DNA of 64,000 bases from Hypsibius dujardini (Eukaryota; Tardigrada; Eutardigrada; Parachela; Hypsibiidae), in assembly GCA_001579985.1 (NCBI GenBank), contig LRSR01002478.1, positions 29,980 to 93,979 of the forward strand. The letters are read 5' to 3'. The notes under the pieces were generated by a model. The model worked only from the letters and a program-made list of their open reading frames with translations. It was not told where the DNA came from and made no database searches. Position numbers and translations under genes: made by a program. Shown here piece after piece: positions 21,348 to 36,300 of the stretch. Position 1 is the stretch's first letter; each line of letters starts with the position of its first letter.

Positions 21348-24300
21348 GTGAGCTGCCTCTCGCATTTAGTCAGAAAGGAATTTGTGTCAGTTCTTCAGTT
21401 TTGCAGAGTACGGACGACAAATTTAATATCAAAACAATGGACGACGCTTGCCATCTCATTTACAAGGTGCTCAGAGAGCTTACAATTCGTCGCGTCTCAC
21501 CCGCCTGGATTGATGTTATTCTAAATTTTGAATGTGTTTGCAGCTTTTGCGGTTGGAGCACCTGTCGGCCTACTGCAGTCCGAAGGAAGGTTCACTCTTT
21601 GCTGGTCTGGACAAGAGTCAGATGCTGGTTTGTCTTTTAATGCTTCGATAACCGCTGAGATAAATACATAAATACGTAATACATAAATAGTAATCATATT
21701 TTATTTTGTTATGTAGGCAGCGTTCATGAAATCCTTCGAATCTGAAAAAGAAAGCCCGGCCCCTATTCGCGCGTACCACAGTACGTTGTTCTGCATCTAC
21801 AGAGTCTCTATTTATTTGTTTGTCGGGCTGTTTTGCTGTCATTGTCACTAGCTGTGTGTATATCTGTATGCCTGTCGATTTGTATGTCTGCGTTTGTTTG
21901 ACGGTCTATTGCCTGTTGACCGACTGCACAATGTCTGCCGGTATTCGGCGCAAATCCGTAAGTAATTTGGATGTCCCCTAAGGTGGTTGACTCTCAATTT
22001 GCAGTTCTGGAACCGTTATTTTTTACGTCACGTCTCGCCCTCAATCCCAAACCGGAGGCCAGTGATTGTGACTACATGCAGCCCAAGATGACCATTGACA
22101 TGGGGCTAGACGCTATTAACCTTTGCCTATCGAGAAGCCAGGTAAAACCGAAGTAGCACAAGGCCTCCTGATCTTGTGGTCACTCACCCGTTTTCGCTTG
22201 GCTGTTGTTTTAGTATGCCGGTATCTTGGAGTTTTTGGAGTCAATGGAAGGGCTGAATATGAAATCGAAATACCGCGACTTTCTCATACCGGAGAAGCCC
22301 ATCGGGAAGAAGAATGCCCAGAAATGGTTGGTGTTGCGATTGACCGTGTACATCTCTTTGGGTTGATAGACAGATAGGCAGAGGCACAGAGATGCAGGCA
22401 GACAAAGAAAGACAGCGCGATAAGTATACGCAGACAGACAAACATACATACAAACGAAGATGCTGGGCAAGCAGGCGCCTTCAAACTTCAGGGATTATGA
22501 ATGAATTGAGCTGTTTGTTTTGCATAGGTGGGCTTACGCTCAACAGGCCATTCTGGAAGTCGACGTGAGACCGCGTCTGCGCCAGTGGTCCTGGGAGTAC
22601 ATTAAGGACCACCGTGATCGTCTTCGTCGGTATAGCGCGCTCTACAGCCAGAAGATCAGGAACCCTATCCTTTCGCCAGCCGAAGACAAAGACATTGAGG
22701 ATCTGGAAAAGCAACTGGACGTCTTCAACATTGTTTTAGCCAGGAATCAAGCGCAGTTTGACGTGACCGCTGGCCGCACGAAGGGCTCGTGGTGGAGCTG
22801 GCTGACTGGTCATGCGGACGGCGACGGGGGAATATCCGATGAAAAAGACATCCGCCATCGTTTGAAACAGGCGTTGAATGATGAGGAGAGGCAGAAATTG
22901 AATGCGGCGCTTGAATACACGGAGGGCGGAGATGCTCCGGTTATTCTGCCGCCAACCTATGTCGCTCTAAGGTACGTATGCAGACGTTTACGTTACATTA
23001 CCGGTTGATTGGTTAATGAGTAGTAATATATAGTAATTTAAATTAATTAAGCAAAATTACAAACGAAATATTGTTTTAAAAAAACAAATTAAATGAAATT
23101 ACAGACTAAGTAATTCCTAATAACGTTGAAGCAGAACAACTGACAGTTTCAAACTCGTAAAATAATTCTAATATAATTTAATGATTATTGGATCCTTGTT
23201 ATGTTTTTGGTTTAGACTCTTGTGGGATCTCGACAAGGCTTCAGTGCGGCTGACCGACGACAGTGACAACCCCGAGTCTCCGGCGCCTGTAGCCGCTCTT
23301 CGCTTGGCGCACTTGAGTGGGAAATTTGAGCAGCGACCGACCGCCGATGGTCTCTTCCTCAAGACCGAAGTCAAGGACATTCTAATCACAGGCAAAGAAC
23401 GTAACGGGATGTGTGCCGTGATCGCTAAACCGGATCAAGGTTCTCCCGCTTGGATGCAGCTGTTGTACGAATCCAATCCCGGGGATTGCGATGCAGGGGT
23501 ACGACTGCACCTTTTCGTCGACCCGGTACAGTTGAAGTACGACGCCGAGACGGTTAATGCCATTGTGAAGTTTTTCAAGCCGCCAGAGTCGATCGCACTC
23601 AGACAGCTACAGGTACAGTACGAGTCTAATCAGCTGCATAAATAGGCAGAAGTATAGACTGACAATCTAATGCAAGTAGCAGTAACAAGAGAAGCGCAGT
23701 CAGACGTCAGACAAACGGATAGATAAGCAGGGAAACGGAGGGGCAGACATAGAACACAGACATCTCAAACGGAACGACAGACAGACAGGCAGCGCAGACA
23801 GAGAAACAAACAGACAGGCTGATAGGCAGACGAACAGGTGGACATACGGACAGAAGTTTAACCAGTCAGACAGTCGTACAGATAAGATACACAAAAGTAC
23901 ATGCAAGTGAGCTATTGTTTTCGCAGGCACAAGCTCTCTTAGCTCTACAAGCCCTGCGTGAATCCACCGTCGCCAAGGTGCGAGACATACTCCAAAACCA
24001 CCGCTACACCGATTTTAACGTCGACTTTAAGGCGCCTTACTTTGTCTTGCTGGAACACGGTGTGGAAGAGAAGAACTCCAGCGCCCTTGTGGTGGATTTC
24101 GGTCGCATCCAGCTAGGCAGTATCGCCAAGGGTGGCGCTCTCAACCCCGATATTGCCTCGCTGGAAGACCTGAAGGAGCAGAGCTATGAAAAGTACCAGG
24201 TAGAATTTAAAGACTTGCAGATCATCTTTGCCGAGAAAGGCGACGACTGGCAGGCTGCACGGCATGAGAAAGACGCGAGAATTCGGATTCTTCAACCGGT

Positions 24301-27300
24301 CAACTGTAGTCTGCAACTCTGGAACTGCTTGATTAGGAATCACCCGTTGCTTCCGTTGGGACGGGTTTTTGGGGAGCTGCCGCTGATTACAGTTGATATC
24401 TCGGAAAACCGGTTGTTGAAATTGTTGCGGTTATTGCTGACAATTCCCCTGCCTGAAGTGAATTATACCGGGGATATGGAATTCTCGGAAAAGGCCAGGG
24501 ATATCGCACGGTATAGCGCGTGTCTGTCTGTCTGTTTGTTTGCCTGTCTGTCTTGGCTATTCATCCAACCATCCATCCATCCATTCTTTAGCCGGTTTGA
24601 TTTCGAGTCTCTTTACATAATGATTCTTTTTTCCAGAGAGTATCGCGATATGAAATCGGTCCAAACCCTCTTTGCGATGAAGCAGCCCGAACAAGGTGGT
24701 CATGATATTGTCGTTCTCGATTTTCACCTGACCATCCACGAAATCAGCATTTCTATTCTGAACAAGGAGGCCGGTTGCAAGCCGTTAATGAAAATCGCCG
24801 CTGTCCAGCTCAGTCAGAACATATCTTTAACATCGTCCGAGATGGTCGCTGTCACTGAGCTCAACGATATGTTCGTCGAATTCATGTTGAAAGACAGCAA
24901 GGCACCGGTTAAACTCATCAGGGCCCACCATGGGGACAATGCCGAAACGAGGGATGACAGAGTCGTCCAGCTGACCTACACCAGTGTCAGTTCGATCAGT
25001 CCGGACTTTGAGTCGAAACATAACTGCACGCTGTCGCGACTCGATGCGGAATTTTCCGGGCTGGAAGTGGTGGTGGATCAGATGGTGCTGTTGGATATTG
25101 CCGCGTTTGTTGAGGCATTGCGAACTGACGTGGTAGCCATGGTTGAGGAGACGAAGACAAGCGGACCTCGCTTGTTGTCTTCCTACTTCAGTGCGCCTGC
25201 CGGAGAGGCAGAAGGGAAGGTGAGAAACTTACTCGTATCTGCCATTTGTCTGTCTGTCTTGCTGACTGTTTATTTGCGTGTATGTCTCTGTTTAGCAGAA
25301 TGTCTTTCTGGCAGCTTGCCTGAGTTTGTCAGTCGGTCTGTTCAGTAGCTGTATCAGAGAGACACTCTGTCTTGAATTCTGACTGCCTATTTATTTTTCT
25401 ACCAGATTGATTGGTTGTTTGAATCTGTTCCTACTACTTGACTGTCAAACCACCTGCTGTTTTTCTTGCTTGTGGGGTAGAAAAGCTCTTTCGTCTGCAT
25501 TAGCTTGTCTAATTTGCCTCCTATTCTATATGTGTACAGACGGAAGTGGACGCGGCCACAGTCAATGTCGCTGAAGTCTCAACTGACGTCACGGTGACCA
25601 CTGCGGATGAGGGATTTGTCTCGGATGACAAGCTGATTCACTTTGCACTCCATGCCGTGGGACAGGTCGTGACTGTCACCTTGGTGGATGCGAGGGGAGA
25701 GATTTGCCGGTCTGTCATGGAAGGTCAGTTACTGAGTCAATGCTCATCGCCGAATCATCACGAACCGGTCTTTTGTTGCTTGGTTGTTTTCTTTTTTTCA
25801 GTTTTTGATTTACGTTAATGCCCATAACTTTATGTTTGGCTCTTTTTATTCATATTGAGTTGATTATTCTTGGAATTTATGTATTTTCACTGATATTATT
25901 GTTTCTTAGCTATTTATTTCATTATTCAACAGCTTACGTCCATTGGTGAATTGTGTCTTTTTTATTTTCCCTTAGGTCTCGATGTGGGTTTCTTGCAGAA
26001 AAAGAGTTCGATGATCGTCGAAGCCGGCCTGAAAGCAATCTCTCTTGAGAATCCCGACTCGAAGGCCATATATCCCATGATACTCCGCACCAAAGGCGAA
26101 GAGCTTCTTTCCTTCAAAGCCACGATCCATTCCGAACCTATCGAAATCCAACGCGAGCGGGGGCTCTTCAGTCAAGAAATCGAAATCGCCCTTGGCGGTG
26201 TGGAATTTATCTTCCTCAATGTCTTCTTCATGGATATTAGCCGTTTCGCGGAGCAGCTGCAGGGCATCTTGGTCAAGTTCTCTGGCGTTACGGAAGCTGC
26301 TTCCGCCAAAACCACTCAAGCTGCCATGGACATTTACGAACAGGCCTTGCGATTGCGACTGGAGGTGGATTTAAAGGCACCTGTGGTGATTTTGCCGCAA
26401 CATTCGCAGTCAAGGAACGCGCTGGTATTTGATTTGGGTAGTCTGCGGATCGCCAACGAACTGCAGTCCGATCAGGAAGCCATGATCGATCATGTGACAC
26501 TGTCCATCTCCAGCATTGCTTTTGATCGGTACGGAAGAACGGAAAGACAGACAGACGGACAGTCGGACTGGCAATCAGACAAACGGACATGTAGTCAATA
26601 TTACAAGCAAATTGACATAGAGACAGGCGTACAAGTAGGTAGACATGCAGAGGCACAAATAAGCAGGGAGACAGACAGACAGAGACAGACGGCGAGAGAG
26701 AGGCAGACCGACAGACTCACAGACTCACAGACAAACAGGCAAATAGATAATAGACAGGTAGACAAATAGACAGCTAGACGATAAACAATAAAGACATCTG
26801 TAGACTTCGAGCTGTTTATTGTTTTTAATTGAATTGCGTTCTCTCCATAGAGTGGAGAATTACAATGCCGAGAAAGGATCAGGTGCCACATTCAGTTTAT
26901 TCAAACAGCCGGATCCCACGATCGTCCTCCTAAAACGCAACCTCAGTTTCAAATCCGACCAGAGCCGACCAGAGATTGAGGCTGAAGGAAAATTGCCTTC
27001 TCTTGAGGTACTGTTACATCTGCCATCCGTCTATGGAACATCCCGAATAACGTAATTCTCACTATCTGGCTTTCAGTTTGCTATGAGCAACTTAGACTAT
27101 CAGACGATCCTGGACACTTTCACCCAAAACTTCGCGGAAGGCGTTGAGGCGGATGCAGCAAAGTCGCCTCCAAACTCTCCGTCGAAGGTTCTCTCCCCGG
27201 TTAAAGAAGAACCCGAGCCAGTCGAATCGTCGTATTCGGCCTGGGAACTTGGAAAACTGCGGGAGCCTATTCCGCAACTGGACCGACCCGGCTCTCCCAT

Positions 27301-30300
27301 TAACAAACGAGACAGCGTTGGTATGTCTGTTCTCTTGCCACTGTTTGTTTATCTGTCTGTCTGTCCGTCTGTCTCCTTGTCTGTCTGCCTGCCTGACTGC
27401 CAGCCTGCTTGCTTGTCGGTCTGTTTGTGTGGCTGTCTCTATCTCGTATTCCTTATCTTGTGTCTTTGTCTGCTTGAGGTATTGCAAACCCTAAGTAACA
27501 CCTCTCCTTTTTCTAGAATATTCTACTGATGGCACTTTCTCGCCACCTCTGACAGCCTCCACTCCCTCTCCCACAACCACACCCGATAAATTGCATCTAG
27601 CAAAGTCAAAATGCGACCAGGAAGCCTCGGCGAAACCGCTTGTGCCGAGATTCAAATTTACCTTCGACCTGGATAGCGTCGTTGCGTCGTTGTACTGGAT
27701 CAACCGTCCAAAAAGCCGCAATCGTCCACCGGCAACATCGCTCGAAGCAACTGAGAAACTTGCGCAGTTCGAGCTGAATGGTTTGCATGTGGATGCGGCT
27801 ATAACATCGGAATACATCGTCGACGGTGGGTTGTCGCTGGCTGACGTGAGTCTCCAGGACTGTCGGGGAGCATTTGAAAAGCGAATCAACAAACTTCTCT
27901 ACCTGCGGGAGTCTGGCGAGAAGAACGTTACGGCAGAAGCTTTGGTTCATCTGAAGGCGCAAGTGGATTCGGATGGGAATCAAAGTATCAATGTGAAGAT
28001 GGCACCGTTTGAAGTGGCGGTGATCGTTGACTTTTTCATCGAGGTGTCTGAGTTCTTCACGGTAAGCTCCCAGTGGTCTGTCTGTGTCTGCTTTCCTGTC
28101 TGTGTCTGTCAGTCAGTCTGTCAGTCTGTTTGTTTTGTCTATCGGTCGGTCAGTCTTTCTGCGTTTTTCCCATCTGTCTAGTCGTTTGTTTGTCTGTCGG
28201 TCGGTCTTTCTGCGTTTTACCCGTCTGTCTTGTCTGTCCATCCGTCTGGTCTGTGTTTTTGCCTCCCTGTGACCCTCTTTGCATGTGTCCTTTGTGTGTC
28301 TGTGTGTTTGTTCATGCCTCTTTTGTCTGTGTGGATATCTGTCTGTTTGTCCATCTGACTATTTGTACTGGCATTTGTTGGTGATCATCTGTCTGTCATT
28401 GCTTCATGAAATAGCGGCTGACCTTGCAGGTCCGTGCCCCACCGGCGCCTGCGCCTTCTACATCCAGTCTGCCATCTAGCTCACGGAAAAATGCACCGTT
28501 CAAACAACAAGCCAAAGCCACGGTCGAATCGGCTTCTGCAAAGCGAGCTGCAACTACGTCTGCCACCCCGATTATCCCGAAGTCCCGCACCCTGGCCATC
28601 AACGTCGATGTAAACAGTCCAACCATTCTCTTGGTGGAGGATCCCAAAAACCTTGATTCCAAGGTCCTGTTGCTGTCCACGAACCTCAAACTCTGCATGG
28701 GAATCATGACTGATGGACAGAGTTTTCAAGTACGCATAAGACTTTTAAAATATAATGTTTATGTCAGATCTTAATTTTCAAAAATAATTCACTATAATGT
28801 AAACGATTTCATGAGATTAGCATTGTTGTTTATTTCATAGTGAATTATTTAATATCGTTAATTAACAAGTTTATTTTTTGGTTTAAACATCATTTTGCGC
28901 ATATTTATACGATTTCAGGCATCTGCTGAGAACGTCCGCATGTTCGCTACCCGCTACAAGACCCGGTCAGCCAATCCACAACGGATCCTCGATCCGACGG
29001 ATTTGGCGCTACAATTCAAGCATGCTGTGGATGCCGGTCAACATATCGGAGTAACCTGTACGGATATCGTTATCACGATCACCCCGTCGGTCATCAAACT
29101 GATCACCGTGACGCTGGCGGGTCTGGGCAATATAAATTTGACGGACGAACTGCCTGAAATCCCGGTGGGAGTGTATGACGACCTATGGCAGCCGGAACCG
29201 CTGAGAGACGATCATTGGTTCCTGCAGCCGCCGAATGAGGCGCAGAGCGATGATAAGATTCTGTCGGTGCTAGATAAAGCAGAATCCACACCTCCGAAGC
29301 AACTTTATGAGGGCGATATGGTAAGCGCTGGTGTTTGAGTGGTCCGATTCTGCTCGCGGTCTGTCTGTCTTTCTATTTATGTTGTTTGCCTGAGTGGGTC
29401 CGTTGTTGTTTGACTGAATATGAATTATTTTTGCTAGTTCATGTTCGACATTCCCTCAGTGATGGTCGTCATTGAAGTGGGTGAAGTGAACCGTTTTGTG
29501 CCCGCTTTCCTCCTTGAAGCCCGCGCATTTGGAACAGTTCGCGACTGGACCACTCGGCTGCAGGCCAAGGCCATGCTCTACCTCGAGATGGGCTACTACA
29601 ACACGCAGCATGACATTTGGGAGCCGGTGATCGAACCGATCGACGACGGCCGGTCCGAACGACCCTGGGAAGTCTCTGTGGAGATCATCCGGAACGACAT
29701 CACCATTAACGAGCTGCGTTATGCCGCTAAGCAGGTACGCAATGTTGTTAACTGTCTTGTGAATATATTAAATTACATTTCTAATTTTAAGTGGCCAAAA
29801 AACGGTCTTTCATTCTACACCGCAATGTCTTAATTTTTATTTGGAATAAAAATGCATTCAGTGTTTCCTTTATATAACTTGAAGCGTTTTATTTACCCAG
29901 GGCATGCACCTCCAACGACGCTGCAGCGATTTGAGCACGGACACCCTCAACAGCAGCTTCAATTCCACCGCCTCTTCGGATATGATTCCCGATGCGGCCG
30001 GGACAGACGTGATGCAGGAGAGTGCGGCGCTGCAGGTCAACGTGAAAGCGACCGAACCGCTGCAGATCACCATTACCAAAACTGGCGTGGAGCTTATGCA
30101 GAGTGTCGTGGAACTGTTTATGGAGGCGGTGAATAAGGATATGGAGCTGCAGGAGTCGGATTCGAGTGCGCCTTACGTGGTGCAGAACCACCTCGGTCTG
30201 GATGTAAAAATTCAGGTATAGTCATTCAGTCATTCAGTCATTCAGGCATTCAGGCAGGCATGAAGCCATATTACTCTTATGTCTTCTCGTTAGGTCATCA

Positions 30301-33300
30301 CACCTCTGCAACTGGGTGAGCTGGATCTGACAGCGGAAACCGATAGTGACGGAATCATCCAAGTGAAATCCGGCGCCAGTCGAGAGATTTTCGTGAATTC
30401 CAAAGTACGAAAGATTCGTAAGAACGCTCTCCACCAGACTAGTGTGGAGCAGGACCTGCGGATGCGTTTGATTGTCGCCGGCCGAACCATTGAGATGAGC
30501 CTACTCAAGGCAGAACGGCATTTCTACTTCATTCAAAACCCGGAAGATGTCCAGCGACCGTATCGACTGATTGTTGACATTGTCGCTGAGACTTCTTATA
30601 AAATCATTCATCTCCAAAGCTCCATGACTATTACTAGTTATCTGCTGATGCCTATGGAACTGCAAGGTATCGGTGGTCAAATACAATGTTTGCTGACTAA
30701 TGTATGTAATAAAATTGCCTATTATTTTTAAGAATAAGTTCTTACCGAAGTTACTGCTTCGAAAGTAGTTGAGAAACTATATCAAAGGTGAAATAAAATA
30801 ATATATTAGATGAAACTACTAAAAGTGTTAGTCAATTAAAAGTAATTTTATTCAATTTCTCGTCAATTGGATCATTGATTGCTTTGCCGTTTCAGGAGGT
30901 TTCGCGTCTGTGGATCACATCGGAGTAGTTGACCCGAACCAGACCATCTTCATGCCCATCCGATCGGTGCAGTTTAACGAAAAGGCCGTGCTGGCCGCGA
31001 GACCCGCAAAGTCCGAACTCTATCAGCAGTCCGAAAAGATTCCAATTGGGGACATCCTGCGAATGGATACAGAGGAAAAGACCTTCCTGTTGAACTGCGA
31101 ACCGACCAAGCTTGGTGTGGATCCGTCACTGTATTACATTCTCTTTTGTCGGGTGGTTCACGTCAAATACGAGAATACTTCCAAGTTCATGCCCAACAGT
31201 GTAGAATACGCTGTCTTCCTGCGCAGTGTCATCACTATTGCTAACGTAAGTTGTCTGTAAGTGACTATATGCCTCGCATTCTGTTTGGTTGTCTGTCTGA
31301 CCATTTCTACGTATGTCTGTCTGTGTGTTTGGCTATCTGTCTATCTGTGTCTTTATGTCTGTCTGTGTTTTTATCTGCATCTTTGTCCGTTTGCCTGACT
31401 GAATTCCTATCTGTCTGTACAGCTATCTTTACCTGCTTACCTGTGTTTCTTCTTGCCTGCTCGTTTGTCTGCATGAGTAATTGCTAACGATTCATCTATG
31501 TATTGTTTGAAGAAGCTTATGACTGAGCCTGTGTGCTGTTTTGTGTCCAGGTTCTGCCATACGACATGACGGTTGGATATCTGGATGCTAAAGAGACTCG
31601 TCTGATCCGGGAGGAAGCAATGAGGTTGGATCCGAACATTGTGGACAACCACGTCCCGATCGAAGCCGGTGGAAGTCGTCCTCTGTACACCGTCCACCCG
31701 GATAAACACCGACTGGTGCTGCGGTTGAAGGACTACATGAATCATGATTGGGAAGGCGATTTTGTGATTAGCGCCTTGAAGGATGAGTTCACTCCGTGTG
31801 TTCTCAGCTGTCTCGGCTTGATTAACATGTAAGATTGTCTCAAATTGTAGGGATTGGTGGATTGCTTACCTGTGATGCTTTCTATCATTTATGAATTTCG
31901 TTACTTCTTTTGCAGTGACAATAGTAATGCGGAGCATACCGTGGCGATCGGCATTCGAATGCTGAAGGAAGACGGTACTATTTTTCTCACCCTCTATTCT
32001 CCGTTCTGGATGCTGAACAAGACCGGTCTTCCGCTGTCCTATCGCGAACCCGTCCGGGAACACTTTTCTGACTTTGTCCAACCCCTGCTCTTCTCCACGT
32101 CCTATTCCAACCTGCAGGAGAAACGCAAGATCTGCATCAAGACTGGCACTTCGGAGTGGAGTAAGAAGTTCAGCCCGGACGCTGTGGGCAGTAACGGTGT
32201 CGTGATGTGCAAGGGCTCGGAGGGTGAGCGTTCGTACGACATTGGCATGCAGATCAAGTCCAGCGCGACTGTTGTGACGAAGATTGTCGTTTTCACGCCG
32301 TATTATGTGCTCAGCAACGTTTCTGATAAGGTGCGTAGAATTCGGAAGAGGCAGGCAGGCAGAGAGACAGACAGATAGATAGACTTCGTGCACTCCTAGT
32401 GAAAGTTTTATCTTGTAGGTCGCAATTGAAGTAAAGGAAATGCATGAATGTGCCCAATGGATCTTGCTGGAGCCGAAGACGACTATTCCTTTTTGGCCGA
32501 TTTACAGCGAAGAGAGGAAGGACAAAGTGAAAGAAAAGGATAAGGACGACATCCCGGACGCGAATCGTCTTGTGTGCCGGATTGCTGGAACTGCACAAGT
32601 TTCGCAGCCCTTCTGCTACAGTGTGTTGCAGACTAACTTGCTCCAGGTCCGAAATAAGTTCGGCGGCATTTACGTCGAAACTCAAGTCAGGTACGAGCTT
32701 GCTTATTCTCCAGACTGAATGATACATTTATTTCCATACGAGCTTGTCTTCTTCCGCTTTCTATATCTTTGTCGGTCATACATATATGTTCGGCGAATCT
32801 TTGATTTGTTTTATTCTCTCTGCGTGCCTGTTCCTATGCCTTCCTGTCTGTTTCTCTCTGTCGGTTTTTATGTCTCTGTCTCTATGTCTGTTTCCATATT
32901 TGTCTGTTTACTATTCATTATTGTCTGTCGTCCTCACCCTCATCTGTCTGGTTCTGTGTATTCTATTTCAACTACCCGCACTTCATCCGATCAAAATTGT
33001 CATCTCTAGTGAGTGCAACGCCATCACTACATTCCAACCCTTCTCCCCCGGTCGCGTGACCAACAAACTCATCAACATGACCCATTTTCCTGTCCACTTC
33101 AAGCAGCACGCCGATGTACAGTTCCAGGAACTCGCTTCCGATTCCGAAGGCCTCTTTGCCTGGCCCATCCCATTCGAAGAGAAAGTAATCGAGTTCTTCT
33201 TTCGCGACAACAACGTTTTTCAGACGGAACTGAACCAGGATGACTCTGGCACCATTCCGATCGATGGAGAGATTGTGTTTTGGGTGACCTTTTACCACGA

Positions 33301-36300
33301 ACACCAGCGTATTCTCCTCTTCACTGAGGATGTGGAGTTGGCCTTGCGTGTCCAGCAATCGGTGGACCTGGAACCGACGTCCCTGGAGCTGGTCGCTTCC
33401 ATTGAGAGTATTGGACTGTCCTTGGTCAACAATATTTCCAAGCATGAAGTGTTGTATGCCGGCATCGTCAGTGGTGGCCCGACTTGGCAGTGGCGGAAGT
33501 TGAAGGGAAATTCCAAACGATACCACACTTTTAAGGTTTGTCTTGATTTATATTCATTTCTTTGAGGCAATTAATTTGTCTAGCAATTAATTCAATAGTT
33601 TCCAATTAAAATCGGTTAATGTAAGTGTATTAAATTTGGTTTGCAATTCTGTATTTTCCGCCTTTTAGAACTGAATTATAAATGTACGTTGAGTTAAGTT
33701 TAGCTTGGGAATGAAATAACTGGTAATATGTGATGATAAAATATTGCTGTATTAAATAAAATAAAATAAAATTGATGTAATAAAAATGTGATGATAAAAA
33801 TAAAATACCTGAGAGGCATGCAATTTTATAGAAATAATGGCTTAATTAAATTCAGGGATACGTTTTATTTAATTTTTTTAGATTTTTAAATATAGTGTGC
33901 CTTAATTACGTAAAATGCCTTTCTCGGCGAGTGGTAAAAAATAATGAGTGTTTTATTTAAAGAGACAGATTATGTTGAATTATTGTTTTTAAAAAATTCA
34001 CCATTCATTTATCTTTTTCCGTCACTGTAATAAAACGTTCCAAACGCATTTGCTGACCTCGTTTTGACAACTGACTTGCATTAGGGGAAAGAAGCACGTC
34101 AACTGGAGGACGCTTTCCAAAAATACAAATCTAACGTTGAGGCCGACATCCATGTGGACGGCCTCACCGCCCTCGAGCACAGTAACATCGAAGTGGATTT
34201 CAGTCAGATGCTCATGTCCAAGCCGCACCACCGCCAGCTTCAACGCATCTACGAAGACGGGTTGTGGTGTCGCGTCAAGACCTCCTCCAGCCAGTACCAG
34301 GTCCACGTAAAACTGCAGAAACTCCAAATCGACAATCCAAATCCGCTCTCACAATATCCCACCATTTTCATTCCCGTCCCACTACCGGAAAGTGTGGGAC
34401 AGAAGCCGATCGTAGAGGCCAGTCTCATCATCCGACAGACAGCACTCAGCAAAGTACCGCAATTTAAGCTGCTGGAGGCTCTGATTCAGGTATGTTGTTC
34501 GGGGTTGCAGACAGGCAGGCAGACTGGCAGGCTGACAGACAAATCAACAGACCCATTTTCTTCCTTCAGGAGGTGGAGATACGCGCGGATCAAGGCGTGA
34601 TTAATGCCATTGTTGCAATCATTCAACCGGAAGAGGAGAATGGCTTCAAGGCACGACAGAAGATGCTGGATAATTTTTTGGAACTGGATGGAGCGGAACT
34701 GAGACGGAACCTGCAAGACACAGTAGCAGGAAATGCGGGAACAGACCAGCCGCTGCTGTTCGACTACTTTGTCATTCATCCGTTGAAGTTGCATATCAGC
34801 TTCTCTCTCACCGGGGCAGAAAGTGAGTTATTAACTTTGTCTGATAGTGTGTCTGTCCGTCCCATTTCAGGCCTCTTTCTCGGATGTCCTCCTAATCCCA
34901 TATTCCTCTTGCAGATGACCAACAGTCAGCCTTGTCAATGTCATCGGAGTGGATGAACCTTTTCATGAAGACCCTCGGCGTGGCTGCCTCGGAGATCAAC
35001 GACGTCGTTATCAAGCTGGCAACCTTCGAGCGGATGCACAAGACCTTCAACCAGCGACAGATCCAACAGCAGCTGCAGAGCCATTACGTTTCTCAACTAT
35101 TGAAGCAGTACGTTTATGCTGATCGTTTCTTAGTCGTTTCGCGAACGAAACCGCAATTTTTTTGCCGACTTGTCTTCCCTAGACTCTACACTATTGCGTT
35201 CGGTTTGGACATTCTCGGCAATCCGTTCGGCCTCATCCGCGGAATAACCGGCGGGGTGCGCGATCTCTTTTACGAACCGTAAGTAAATCGTATTCTAACC
35301 CCGAATTTGTTTAGATTTTGTTTAAAAGGTTGCAATATATTTATTTATTAAATTCTTTTTTGAACAAATAATTTAATGAATTAGTTAAAGTAAAAATAAT
35401 TGTGAGATAAATGAGTAGTTAATGCTGCAGCACAGTGTATCGGCATGGATTTTAATTGCCTCGTGGATTTCAGGTATGAAGGCGCGGTGGAGGGGCCGGA
35501 GGAATTCATGTCTGGCCTGGGATCTGGTGTCCAAAGCCTGGTGGGCAAGTCTGTCGGTGGTGTCCTTGGGACCGGTAAGAATGTTCTCGTACTCCATAGT
35601 CCACACACATTATAATGTGTGTGATCGATGTACTGTGATCTGACGAGCACTTACTGCCTTTTCTGTAGCCGAGAAGCTGACCGGAAGTGTGGGACGTGCA
35701 CTGGCCACCGTCAGCTTCGACGAAAAATTCATCCGCAACCGTCAACGTGAAAAGAATCGAACACCGACTGACCTCCCAGGCGCTTTGGCGCAGAGCGGGA
35801 AAGCGCTTGGCCAGGGGGTTGTTCAGGGAATCACTGGAGTTGTAAAGAGGCAAGATGAATCACCTATCTGTCTCTCTGCCTGTTTTTCTACATGCGTGTC
35901 TGTCTGTTTGCGTGCCTGTCTGTCTGTGCATGCGTTTGTCTGTCTGTCTGTCTGTTATCTCTCTGTCTGTCTCTCAGCATGTTTTCTGCGCAATGTTTCT
36001 CTGACAGTCCGTCTGCCGATGTCTTTCAGTCTAGTGGTGAGTTGTATGCCTAATTGGACTGATCGCTTTGCAGGCCGTTAGAAGGGGCCAGACAAGAAGG
36101 TGCCGTCGGTTTCATTAAAGGTGTCGGGAAGGGTCTGATTGGTGTCGTGGTTCGACCCACCACCGGCATCGTCGACTCTCTCACTGGGTCCATCGAAGCA
36201 ATCCGTCGGATGGCCACCTCAGAAGTTGATCCCGTCCGTCTCCGCCCGACTCGCCACATCGGTCCGGACGGCATTGTGCGACCTTACAACCTCCATCAAG

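Noticed and set aside
27092-27487. Minus-strand frame rich in QTDRQ
   Set aside because: Antisense of VPS13 exon 18 plus its TGTC intron.
32972-33526. 184-codon minus-strand frame
   Set aside because: Antisense to VPS13 exon 29, whose sense frame is strongly conserved.
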